A stretch of 41,209 nucleotides of DNA, taken from assembly GCF_030064895.1 (NCBI RefSeq), contig NZ_JASJEB010000026.1, positions 1 through 41,209 on the forward strand. The letters run 5' to 3'. This DNA comes from Crocosphaera sp. Its GTDB lineage: Bacteria > Cyanobacteriota > Cyanobacteriia > Cyanobacteriales > Microcystaceae. The notes beneath the pieces were generated by a model. That model saw only the letters and a list, made by a program, of their open reading frames with translations, did not search any database and had not been told where the DNA came from. Shown piece by piece: positions 8,127 through 14,839 of this stretch; the first letter of the stretch is position 1, and each line of letters starts with the position of its first letter. Both the position numbers and the translations under genes were made by a program.

Positions 8127-8588
8127 ATGAAAAAACTAATTTTTGCTTTACCGGTCTTATTTGGTGTCCTGGGAATACCCTCCCAAAGTTTAGCTCATAC
8201 TATGTTTACTAACTATTTATTGAATGATAAATTAGAATTTCAAACTACTTATAGTACCGATGAAGTAGCTGAAAATGCTGAAGTTTATGTCTATGCACCG
8301 AATAATTTTGATGAACCTTGGTTAGAGTCTAGAACTGATGAAGAAGGGCGTTTTTCTTTTCTTCCTGATAGTTCTATTCCTGGAGACTGGGAAGTACAAA
8401 TTATCGATGAAGGTCACGGAGAAGTTATTATTGTTCCTGTGACTGAAGATGGGGTAGATTATGAAAATATTAGTTATGAATTCAAACAAGACTTACATTA
8501 TAGTTCTACTCCTATGTCTCCTCTTCATAGTTTATTAATTACTGCTGGAGTGGCCGGTTTATGGTTTACTGTTTTGCGTAAAAGTTAA
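8127..8588 (+). CDS. periplasmic DUF4198/NikL-like protein, possible Ni/Co uptake accessory
   Basis: A 153-residue protein. The ATG at 8127 is chosen because GAGGAG lies about 10 bp upstream and because it gives a clean signal peptide (MKKLIFALPVLFGVLGIPSQSLA). The mature protein begins with His (AHTMF) and has a carboxypeptidase-regulatory-like beta domain (FQTTYSTDE, then TDEEGRFSFLPDSSIPGDWEVQIIDEGHGE), ending in a C-terminal membrane helix (LLITAGVAGLWFTVL). This layout resembles the DUF4198 and NikL/CbiL-type accessory proteins of nickel and cobalt transporters. It is divergent from cobQ. The metal role is inferred from architecture and neighbours. Confidence 0.7.
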   Translation: MKKLIFALPVLFGVLGIPSQSLAHTMFTNYLLNDKLEFQTTYSTDEVAENAEVYVYAPNNFDEPWLESRTDEEGRFSFLPDSSIPGDWEVQIIDEGHGEVIIVPVTEDGVDYENISYEFKQDLHYSSTPMSPLHSLLITAGVAGLWFTVLRKS

Positions 8589-9007
8589 GAGATATTTTTT
8601 GTTTATTTCCCAATAAACTTAACTCAATTATTGATGGTGTATTAACAAGATATTTAACAGTATTTTTGTTAATGCACCTTATTTTTTGATAAAAATTTTC
8701 ATCATATTAGTTGTTCATGATACTTAAAAAAAGTTGAATTTTAATTAACAAAATGTCGGCAGAAATCCTCATCTATAAATTCTCTCAAAAATACTCATAT
8801 TTTAGATGGGGATGAATGCAGACCAAAATTTTATAAAACATCCACTTAAGTTCAGTTGCTTGTTAGAATCGTCAACTATAAATTAAACTTCTGACTTCTG
8901 ACTTCATTCAACCCTACTTCACTTAACTTGCAACTTGATTGAAAATATGAGATAATAGCTGTTTGTGTGTAAATCTAAATTAATCGAGTAAATTGCTAAA
9001 TTAAATT
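8589..9007. other. 419-bp intergenic region before rpmG
   Basis: Contains the hairpin at 8765-8813, a short CTTCTGA direct repeat near 8888-8903, and presumably the rpmG-rpsR promoter, which I could not place with confidence. No ORF or RNA gene recognised. Confidence 0.5.
8765..8813. repeat. 11-bp stem hairpin, shared with 35057-35103
   Basis: ATCCTCATCTA pairs with TAGATGGGGAT (one G-U) across a 27-nt AT-rich loop. The loop side AATACTCATATTTTAGATGGGG also occurs, partly inverted, at 35057-35103, so both belong to one dispersed palindromic repeat family. It could act as a weak transcription terminator. Confidence 0.5.
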
Positions 9008-9202
9008 ATGGCCAGTAAAAAAGGGGTTCGACTAATTATTACCCTAGAATGTACAGAATGTCGGACAAACGCCAATAAAAGATCCCGGGGGGTTAGTCGC
9101 TATACCACCACGAAAAACCGTCGTAATACCACAGGAAGAGTAGAACTCAAAAAGTTCTGTACCCACTGTAATGCTCACACGGTCCACAAAGAAATTAAAT
9201 AA
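9008..9202 (+). CDS. rpmG: 50S ribosomal protein L33
   Basis: A 64-residue bL33. Typical sequence [18 protein letters not shown], then [12 protein letters not shown] and [19 protein letters not shown]. The two CxxC pairs (CTEC and CTHC) make it the zinc-binding form. It is followed after 32 bp by rpsR, the usual cyanobacterial pair. Confidence 0.97.
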   Translation: MASKKGVRLIITLECTECRTNANKRSRGVSRYTTTKNRRNTTGRVELKKFCTHCNAHTVHKEIK

Positions 9203-9234
9203 TTGCTTACCACAAAATAAGGAAAAAGTCAAGT

Positions 9235-9450
9235 ATGAGTTACTATCGGAAACGTTTATCTCCCATTCCTCCTAAGCAACCCATCAACTACAAAGATACA
9301 GAATTGCTGAGGAAATTTATCACCGAACGGGGTAAAATTTTACCAAGACGTATCACAGGGTTAACAGCAAAACAACAACGGGCCTTGACCACTGCGGTAA
9401 AACGGGCTAGGTTCTTAGCTCTATTGCCCTTTGTAAATAAAGAAGCTTAA
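9235..9450 (+). CDS. rpsR: 30S ribosomal protein S18
   Basis: A 71-residue bS18 with the characteristic [50 protein letters not shown] core. It lies directly downstream of rpmG, and the two are almost certainly cotranscribed. The long hairpin at 9465-9510 follows. Confidence 0.97.
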   Translation: MSYYRKRLSPIPPKQPINYKDTELLRKFITERGKILPRRITGLTAKQQRALTTAVKRARFLALLPFVNKEA

Positions 9451-9464
9451 CCATGATTCTAATG

Positions 9465-9510
9465 TTGGGTATTTGGGGTCAGTATTGTCTCTTAACCCCC
9501 AAAGTCCCAA
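9465..9510 (+). terminator. long imperfect hairpin between rpsR and the RNase gene
   Basis: TTGGG-TA-TTTGGGG pairs with CCCCAAA-GT-CCCAA: 5 bp, a 2x2 internal loop, then 7 bp. The loop is 18 nt. There is no U-run, so it is more likely an mRNA 3'-end stabiliser, a partial terminator or a processing site than a classical intrinsic terminator. It separates ribosomal genes from a downstream RNase gene. Confidence 0.55.
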
Positions 9511-9590
9511 TATAAGCCCCGAAAGCTGATCTAAAAAAGGTTACTATAACAATAGTTAGGGAAAATTTTAACAAGTAAGGCAAAAAACGG

Positions 9591-11603
9591 GTGGAAAAAG
9601 GTAAATTAGTTGAATTTAGAGTCAATGGGGAATATCGTCTGGCGGTAGTTGATCGTCCAGAGGGAAAAAAAGATTGGATGGTTATTGACGGTCAAGGTCA
9701 TTCCCACAAACTGCGACCCCAACGAGTGGACTATGAAGTGCCAGGGGGTCCCTACAATAGCGATGATATACCTCAATTTCTCCAAGAGATTCAACCTTAC
9801 CTTGATCCCTCTAATTTAGAAGTAGCTTGGGAATTATTAGTAGAAGATGGAGAAGGGGTGACAGCAGCAGACTTGGCCAGCTTTCTCTACTCTGAACAAA
9901 CGCCACAGTTCTGTTATGCGGCACATCGCCTCCTATCTGAAGATAAAATATATTTTAAGAAAAAAGGGGATAACTATGAACCTCGTTCCCCCAGCCAAGT
10001 CGAGGAAATTCAACATCAATTACAAGTTCAACAACAACGTCAACAAGAAAAAGAACTCTTTCTTGAACATATTAAACAAGGGATGGCCGGGGAAGCGGTA
10101 GAATGGACTCAGAGCGATCGCACTCGGTTAGAATTATTAGAAAAATTTGTCTTACAACCAGAGCAAAGTCATCGTAATGCTCAAGACTTACTCAAAGAAC
10201 TGGAACAGGCAACAACCCCTGATGCAGCTTTTGACCTACTGGTGGCTTTAAAATGGTGGAGTCCCAATGAAAACCTATTCTTAAAGCGAAGCTCTTATCC
10301 GGTCAATTTTCCTCAAAAGGTATTAGATGTGGCCTCTTCTTACTTACAAAATTTGCCCCCCGATGCTGATAGCGATCGCTTAGACTTGACCCATCTAAAA
10401 GTCTATACCATTGACGATGAAAGCACAGAAGAAATTGACGACGGTTTGAGTGTTGAGTATCTAGAGAATGATCAAGTCAAATTATGGATACATATCGCTG
10501 ATCCCACCCGTTTAGTGACTCCAGGGGATGAATTAGACTTAGAAGCAAGAAAACGTAGTACAACCCTATATTTGCCCACAGGCATGATCTCCATGTTTCC
10601 TATGGAGTTAGCCACAGGACCCATGAGTTTACGTCAAGGTAAACTCTGCGCTGCTTTGAGTTTTGGGGTTATTTTAGATAATGAGGGGGCTGTTGTAGAC
10701 TATTCTATCCATGCCAGTCTCATTAAACCAACCTATCGCCTCACCTACCACGATGTGGATGAGATGTTACAGTTAGGTATTACCGCCGAAGCAGAGTTAG
10801 CGGTATTAGCAGAGGCGGCCAAAAAACGACACCAGTGGCGACAGTCTCAAGGTTCCATCACCATCAAAATGCCAGAAGCTATTATTAAGGTGAAGTCGGA
10901 CGAAGAAATTGTCATTGAATTGTTAGAAACCTCCATTTCCCGTCAATTAGTGGCAGAAATGATGATTTTAGCCGGAGAAGTGGCAGGGAGTTATTGTGGA
11001 GAAAATGGTATCCCCGTTCCCTTTCGAGGACAACCTCAACCGGAGTTACCCCCAGAAGAAGAGTTATTATTATTGCCTCCTGGCCCAGTTAGAGCTTGTG
11101 CTTTGCGCCGTTGTATGCCTCGCGGCGAAATGGGAACCCTCCCCAGTCGTCACGCTAGTTTAGGATTAGATAGTTATACCCAAGTAACGTCTCCTATTCG
11201 TCGTTATACAGATTTATTGACCCATTTTCAAATTAAAGCCCATCTGAGGGGGGATGAGTTACCTTTTCCTTTGGATGTAATGCAGCAAATTTTATATAGT
11301 GTGACTCTTTCTGCTCAAGAAGCGTCTTTAGTTGAGCGACAAACAAACCGTTATTGGGGTTTAGAATTTTTACGCCGTAACGCTAATGAGGTTTGGCAAG
11401 GGTTGGTATTACGCTGGTTACGCGAAGATGAAGGGTTAGGAGTGATCCTTTTGGAAGAATTAGGGTTAGAATTACCCCATCGTTTTGAGCGTTCTGTATC
11501 TTTAGGCGATCGCCTCAATGTACAAGTCAGTCGCGCTGATCCTCACCGTGATGAGATTCGTTTCCGTGAAATGCTTGAATCTGAGAGCGTAATTAATCAA
11601 TAA
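9591..11603 (+). CDS. RNase II/RNase R family 3'-5' exoribonuclease
   Basis: A 670-residue exoribonuclease of the RNB family that degrades RNA hydrolytically from the 3' end. It starts with GTG. The N-terminal 250 residues are the cyanobacterial/chloroplast type without clear cold-shock domains. The RNB domain begins near 265, with TIDDESTEEIDDGLS supplying the metal-binding aspartates (Asp275/276, Asp283/284), followed by HIADPTRLV, RKRSTTLYLPTG, and YTQVTSPIRRYTDLL near 525-540. A short S1-like tail ends the protein. Cyanobacteria usually carry two RNB paralogues; the length fits the shorter, non-Zam one. It follows rpsR by 140 bp. Confidence 0.92.
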   Translation: MEKGKLVEFRVNGEYRLAVVDRPEGKKDWMVIDGQGHSHKLRPQRVDYEVPGGPYNSDDIPQFLQEIQPYLDPSNLEVAWELLVEDGEGVTAADLASFLYSEQTPQFCYAAHRLLSEDKIYFKKKGDNYEPRSPSQVEEIQHQLQVQQQRQQEKELFLEHIKQGMAGEAVEWTQSDRTRLELLEKFVLQPEQSHRNAQDLLKELEQATTPDAAFDLLVALKWWSPNENLFLKRSSYPVNFPQKVLDVASSYLQNLPPDADSDRLDLTHLKVYTIDDESTEEIDDGLSVEYLENDQVKLWIHIADPTRLVTPGDELDLEARKRSTTLYLPTGMISMFPMELATGPMSLRQGKLCAALSFGVILDNEGAVVDYSIHASLIKPTYRLTYHDVDEMLQLGITAEAELAVLAEAAKKRHQWRQSQGSITIKMPEAIIKVKSDEEIVIELLETSISRQLVAEMMILAGEVAGSYCGENGIPVPFRGQPQPELPPEEELLLLPPGPVRACALRRCMPRGEMGTLPSRHASLGLDSYTQVTSPIRRYTDLLTHFQIKAHLRGDELPFPLDVMQQILYSVTLSAQEASLVERQTNRYWGLEFLRRNANEVWQGLVLRWLREDEGLGVILLEELGLELPHRFERSVSLGDRLNVQVSRADPHRDEIRFREMLESESVINQ

Positions 11604-11626
11604 AAGTAGATTATTCAAGAATAATA

Positions 11627-12004
11627 ATGGATGAAAATTACGTTTTTACTGCTCAACAAATTGTTTATTTAACTGATAACTTCCATCGTCTTTATTGTGA
11701 GGTTATTCAAGTAGTTGAATCTCGTCAATTGTGTTGGGTTCGTCCATTATGTTTAGTTGATATGGCTGAAGAAAACGAGATTTATGCACAATTATTAACC
11801 CCAAAATTATTGGTAGATGTACGTTCCACTTCTGATTTATTATATCCGATAAACCTATTTCAACCAGCATTAGATACAGAAGTAATTCCTTTATTAAGTC
11901 AGCTAAGTAGTCCAGATTATCCCGTTAATAATAATCCCATTGCTAGGGAAAAGTTACATCAATTTATAACTAAAATTTGGCAAGAATATTCTGAACTATT
12001 TTAA
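11627..12004 (+). CDS. conserved cyanobacterial hypothetical protein
   Basis: A 125-residue soluble protein with no signal peptide or membrane segment, starting 23 bp after the RNase stop and probably cotranscribed. The N-terminal half is beta-rich (YVFTAQQIVYLTDNFHRLYCEVIQVV, then QLCWVRPLCLVD) and the C-terminal half helical (REKLHQFITKIWQEYSELF). I recall no named domain. The tight spacing behind the RNase could mean a shared role in RNA metabolism, but nothing in the sequence proves it. Confidence 0.72.
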   Translation: MDENYVFTAQQIVYLTDNFHRLYCEVIQVVESRQLCWVRPLCLVDMAEENEIYAQLLTPKLLVDVRSTSDLLYPINLFQPALDTEVIPLLSQLSSPDYPVNNNPIAREKLHQFITKIWQEYSELF

Positions 12005-12092
12005 GTACCTGGACAAAAATAAATGTTATAGTTAAGAAGAGGCAGGAGGCAGGGTGATGTTGAAAAAATGTCCTAACTGTACTGAAGGTTGC

Positions 12093-12118
12093 TGTACATT
12101 AATCTTTAACAATGTACA
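12093..12118. repeat. 8-bp stem hairpin TGTACATT/AATGTACA
   Basis: An inverted repeat with a 10-nt loop in the 241-bp gap between two convergent genes. Nearby are a purine-rich GGCAGGAGGCAGGG run and a TGTCCTAAC word shared with the MITE-like elements. A terminator role is possible but no U-run follows. Confidence 0.4.
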
Positions 12119-12245
12119 ATTAACAATTAATAAATAACAATGATCTCTTATTTTTAGACAAGGATTAGTAAATGCCTTAAGACGAGAGAGATTGTAAAAA
12201 TTAAACTAATTGTAAGTTGATAAAATCATAAAAATTATGAAACGA

Positions 12246-12662
12246 TCAACTATTTTTTCTAAGATTATCTAAATAAGTTAACCATTTAGCTGCTAAATCA
12301 ATCTCAGTAAAGGGAATTTTAACCACCGATTTATTTTCCTCGATAAAACTAAACTGAATTACAGGTTTTCCCTTTTTGGGTAAATTAGCTAAATCAACAG
12401 ATTTATCATTAACTAATAATTCTATTTTATTAACATCATTTAACAAAAATTTAGGTAAAGTGTCAGGAATAGAACGGCCAGGTTTTCCCCAAGTAATTTC
12501 TTTGTCTTTAACACCAATGATGGCATAAATATCATATTTAGCCTGATCAAAATCTTCCGCCCATACCCGATAAGCTTCTAACTTTTGATATTCATTCCAA
12601 CCACCCCAAGCTAAAAGAAAAAAGACCAGTAATAATGATAACCAAAAAAGACCTCTTACCAT
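12246..12662 (-). CDS. membrane-anchored hypothetical protein
   Basis: A 138-residue protein. The start MVRGLFWLSL at 12662 is preferred to an in-frame ATG 78 bp upstream because it puts the single hydrophobic anchor (LFWLSLLLVFFLLAWGGW) at the N-terminus. The remainder is a small soluble domain with DIYAIIGVKDKEITWGKPGRS and VIQFSFIEENKSVVKIPFTEID. Family not recognised. It is divergent from the cyclophilin gene and may share its promoter region. Confidence 0.68.
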   Translation of the reverse strand: MVRGLFWLSLLLVFFLLAWGGWNEYQKLEAYRVWAEDFDQAKYDIYAIIGVKDKEITWGKPGRSIPDTLPKFLLNDVNKIELLVNDKSVDLANLPKKGKPVIQFSFIEENKSVVKIPFTEIDLAAKWLTYLDNLRKNS

Positions 12663-12819
12663 TGTTAAAATCCCTAGAAAATGAATAAATATACTTTTAT
12701 TGTAAACATAAATAATAATTCTCCTCAAGACTTCATACAAGAGAGGGTATCAATTAGACCCCAAATTGTGGTAAATAAAAACAATGAAAATGCTCATTCA
12801 TGGTAATCCTTAAAAATTG

Positions 12820-13971
12820 ATGAAATTAAAACAAAGTTTTTGGTTTAATATCCTATCTAATTGGGAACATTGGTGCAAAAAAACTATAGTCGCTATGATG
12901 GTAGTGACCCTATCTATTAGTTTATCTGGGGCAACCTGGAATCAGTTTGGCACAAATTCCATGTTAATTGGCGCGCTTGCTCAAGGAAACGCCATTACTA
13001 ACCCCGAAGCTATTTTAAGGTACGCTTTACCTATTGATAACGAACCGATTCGCAAAGTTCAAGATGCGATCGAAGATATTTCCAATCATCTGAGGGGAAA
13101 ACGTTGGCCTCCCATCGCTAAAGATGCTAAAACCGCTTCCTTTGTACTCGCCATACGCAGCGATAAAATTATCGAGGGGGTTCCTAGCGATCGCCAACCC
13201 CAAGCAGAAATGCTGTTAGAAAATGTTAAAACAGGGGTCAGCGAACTGCAAGAAGCAGTAAAAAATAAGGATAGAGAACAGGTATGGCTAACAAGAAGAG
13301 CTATTCTCGATAATATTGGTGAGATTGAAGCCTTAATGGTGGAAGGTTTCCCTTTTGATGTCCCCACAGAATACGCCAACTTGCCTCAGTTAAAAGGACG
13401 GGCTACGGTTAAACTAGAAACGACCAAAGGGGACCTTACCATTGTGGTTGATGGTTACAACGCCCCTATTAATGGAGGAAACTTTGTTGATCTGGTGCAA
13501 CGAGGTTTCTACGATGGTTTACCTTTTCTTGACTCAGAAGATGGTTTTGCCATCCAAACAGGTGATCCTAAAGGGACAGAAGAAGGGTTTATTGACCCAG
13601 AAACAGGAGAATATCGTGCTATTCCCATGGAAATTTTAGTTAAAGGCGAGGAAACACCAATTTATGGTGCAACTCTCGAAGAGGTAGGTATTTATTTACC
13701 AGACTTAGTTCTTCCCTTTAATTCTTATGGGGCTGTTGCTTTAGCTCGTCCTAGTTTAGATCCTAACGGTGGATCATCACAATTTTTCTTTTTTAAATTT
13801 GACAGTGAATTAACTCCTCCTGGGTTTAACGTAATGGATGGCCGTTATTCTGTTTTTGGCTATCTAGTTAATGGGAAAGAAACATTAGCAGAGTTGACCA
13901 AAAAAGATCAAATTGTTTCAGCAGAAGTGATCGATGGGTTAGATAATTTAGTTCAACCTCAAAACAGTTAA
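12820..13971 (+). CDS. CYP38/TLP40-type cyclophilin peptidyl-prolyl isomerase
   Basis: A 383-residue exported protein. The N-terminus has a positively charged stretch and a hydrophobic segment (TIVAMMVVTLSISLSGA), so it is targeted to the periplasm or thylakoid lumen. Residues about 60-175 form the helical domain typical of CYP38/TLP40 (EPIRKVQDAIEDISNHLRG, then GVSELQEAVKNKDREQVW). The C-terminal part is a cyclophilin domain (ATVKLETTKGDLTIVVDGYNAPI, GNFVDLVQRGFYDGLPF, SQFFFF). In plants this protein supports photosystem II assembly and has little isomerase activity. The ATG at 12820 is used; a terminator hairpin lies 31 bp past the stop. Confidence 0.92.
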   Translation: MKLKQSFWFNILSNWEHWCKKTIVAMMVVTLSISLSGATWNQFGTNSMLIGALAQGNAITNPEAILRYALPIDNEPIRKVQDAIEDISNHLRGKRWPPIAKDAKTASFVLAIRSDKIIEGVPSDRQPQAEMLLENVKTGVSELQEAVKNKDREQVWLTRRAILDNIGEIEALMVEGFPFDVPTEYANLPQLKGRATVKLETTKGDLTIVVDGYNAPINGGNFVDLVQRGFYDGLPFLDSEDGFAIQTGDPKGTEEGFIDPETGEYRAIPMEILVKGEETPIYGATLEEVGIYLPDLVLPFNSYGAVALARPSLDPNGGSSQFFFFKFDSELTPPGFNVMDGRYSVFGYLVNGKETLAELTKKDQIVSAEVIDGLDNLVQPQNS

Positions 13972-14002
13972 TTCCCAAAAGCTTAATACTTAAATTGTAA
14001 GT

Positions 14003-14033
14003 AATGTGAACAATAATAATGTTCACATTTTTT
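14003..14033 (+). terminator. intrinsic terminator of the cyclophilin gene (copy 1)
   Basis: AATGTGAACA, 7-nt loop, TGTTCACATT, then a run of T. A 10-bp perfect stem just after the cyclophilin stop codon. A near-identical hairpin lies at 14518-14548. Confidence 0.85.
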
Positions 14034-14125
14034 ATTTGAAAATATATCACTCAATAATGATATGTAAGAAGCGATAATATATCAGGACATAATAGTGTTA
14101 TTTCGCTACTAATAGATTCTTGTAG

Positions 14126-14146
14126 GGGTTTAACACTGTTAAACCC
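14126..14146. repeat. 8-bp stem REP-like hairpin
   Basis: GGGTTTAA, 5-nt loop, TTAAACCC, preceded by TGTAG. Similar in design to the perfect palindrome at 2388-2413. Lies between the terminator and the first nrd-type promoter block. Confidence 0.55.
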
Positions 14147-14229
14147 TTCTCTTCATTTTCTTGTAACTGATAATTATAGTAGAGATCACAATCATCGGGA
14201 GGAAAACAAGCTAAAGTAAAAATCCGCGA

Positions 14230-14245
14230 GATCTACATATAGAGT
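14230..14245. promoter_or_regulatory. NrdR-box-like palindrome 1, copy 1
   Basis: GATCTACATATAGAGT; read on the other strand, ACTCTATATGTAGATC agrees with the recalled NrdR consensus acaCwAtATaTwGtgt at about 12 of 16 positions. The next box starts 43 bp on, about four helical turns, matching the paired same-face boxes known for NrdR, the ATP/dATP-sensing repressor of ribonucleotide reductase genes. Confidence 0.65.
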
Positions 14246-14264
14246 AATTGAGCCAATATTGTTC

Positions 14265-14293
14265 AAGACAGAACACTATATATGTGGTATAAG
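14265..14293 (+). promoter_or_regulatory. extended -10 promoter of the 45-codon gene
   Basis: A -35-like AAGACA (14265-14270), 17-bp spacer, and extended -10 TGG-TATAAG (14285-14293). The second NrdR-like box fills the spacer, the classical position for repression. The predicted transcript starts near 14300, giving a leader of about 34 nt with a strong Shine-Dalgarno. Confidence 0.6.
14273..14288. promoter_or_regulatory. NrdR-box-like palindrome 2, copy 1
   Basis: ACACTATATATGTGGT matches the recalled NrdR consensus acaCwAtATaTwGtgt at about 13 of 16 positions. It lies between the -35 and -10 elements of the promoter at 14265-14293. The NrdR gene itself is not in the window. Confidence 0.7.
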
Positions 14294-14333
14294 GAAAAAG
14301 TAGCATTATACATTAGTAGACATGGAGGTTTAA

Positions 14334-14471
14334 ATGGAAGAAATAGTAACAAAAATTCTTGAAAACGTAGATAAAAATGGAGGGCAGACCGTCTATGTTA
14401 TTCTGGCAGTATGTGTTTTGATTATTGTTCTGACACAAAGTATGATTGAAATCATTAAAGTGATTCAATAG
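14334..14471 (+). CDS. 45-residue single-pass membrane protein under an nrd-type promoter
   Basis: ATG at 14334 with a perfect GGAGG at 14324-14328, 5 bp upstream; stop TAG at 14469-14471. Residues 1-18 are polar and mixed-charge (MEEIVTKILENVDKNGGQ), followed by a hydrophobic helix of about 20 residues (TVYVILAVCVLIIVLTQSM) and a short tail IEIIKVIQ. It has its own promoter with two NrdR-like boxes, almost a copy of the nrdA promoter, and its own intrinsic terminator at 14518-14548, so it is a self-contained transcription unit. I do not recognise the family. Co-regulation with ribonucleotide reductase suggests a role linked to dNTP supply, for example as a small membrane regulator, but that is inference. 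Confidence 0.75.
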   Translation: MEEIVTKILENVDKNGGQTVYVILAVCVLIIVLTQSMIEIIKVIQ

Positions 14472-14517
14472 AGTAGCAAATAGTACACATATTTAACACT
14501 TAAATCAGTAATCAATT

Positions 14518-14548
14518 AATGTGAACAACAATAGTGTTCACATTTTTT
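14518..14548 (+). terminator. intrinsic terminator of the 45-codon gene (copy 2)
   Basis: AATGTGAACA, 7-nt loop, TGTTCACATT, then TTTT. Same stem and same loop length as the hairpin at 14003-14033. It isolates the small gene from nrdA. Confidence 0.85.
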
Positions 14549-14688
14549 CTTGAAAAATAGTTTAAAAAACTTGCTTAAATGCTTGGCTTTAATAGTATTA
14601 ATTCCCTCGTATAATACTTAACTCTCCATTAATTGTAGTAGAGATCACAATTATGAGGTACAAAACAAGCTAAGGTAAAAATCCGCGC

Positions 14689-14704
14689 TATCTACATATA
14701 GAGT
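14689..14704. promoter_or_regulatory. NrdR-box-like palindrome 1, copy 2
   Basis: TATCTACATATAGAGT, identical to the copy-1 box from position 2 on. Starts 43 bp before the next box. Confidence 0.65.
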
Positions 14705-14723
14705 AATTGAGCTAATATTCTTG

Positions 14724-14752
14724 GAGACAGAACACCATATCTGTGGTATAAC
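14724..14752 (+). promoter_or_regulatory. extended -10 promoter of nrdA
   Basis: A -35-like GAGACA (14724-14729), 17-bp spacer, extended -10 TGG-TATAAC (14744-14752). Same design as the promoter at 14265-14293, with the NrdR-like box in the spacer. Confidence 0.6.
14732..14747. promoter_or_regulatory. NrdR-box-like palindrome 2, copy 2
   Basis: ACACCATATCTGTGGT. Its outer bases are symmetric (ACACC against ACCAC on the other strand). It lies in the nrdA promoter spacer. Confidence 0.65.
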
Positions 14753-14839
14753 CAAAAAGTGTCCTTATCAAGTTGACATAAATTGCCTGGAAAAAATTAA
14801 GTACAAAATTATTATTTTTCATTCGTCCTAATAGTATAA

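Larger units (their letters stand above)
14171..14301 (+). promoter_or_regulatory. nrd-type regulatory block, copy 1 (drives the 45-codon gene)
   Basis: This block of about 130 bp aligns gap-free with 14630-14760 at an offset of 459, with about 18 mismatches counted by eye. It holds two NrdR-box-like palindromes at 14230-14245 and 14273-14288, and a promoter at 14265-14293. The upstream 58 bp are also conserved (AACAAGCTAAAGTAAAAATC is shared except for one base), so another protein or an UP-type element may bind there. Confidence 0.8.
14630..14760 (+). promoter_or_regulatory. nrd-type regulatory block, copy 2 (nrdA)
   Basis: Partner of the block at 14171-14301. It carries NrdR-like boxes at 14689-14704 and 14732-14747 with the same 43-bp spacing, and a promoter at 14724-14752. 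The nrdA start is about 80 bp past the predicted transcription start. A further TATAAT at 14610-14615 lies just upstream and may be an additional -10 with no clear -35. Confidence 0.8.

Noticed and set aside
14171-14839. Adenosylcobalamin or other known riboswitch upstream of nrdA
   Set aside because: No B12-box or other recognised core; NrdR-like boxes and a promoter explain the conserved DNA better. The enzyme is class I and does not use cobalamin.
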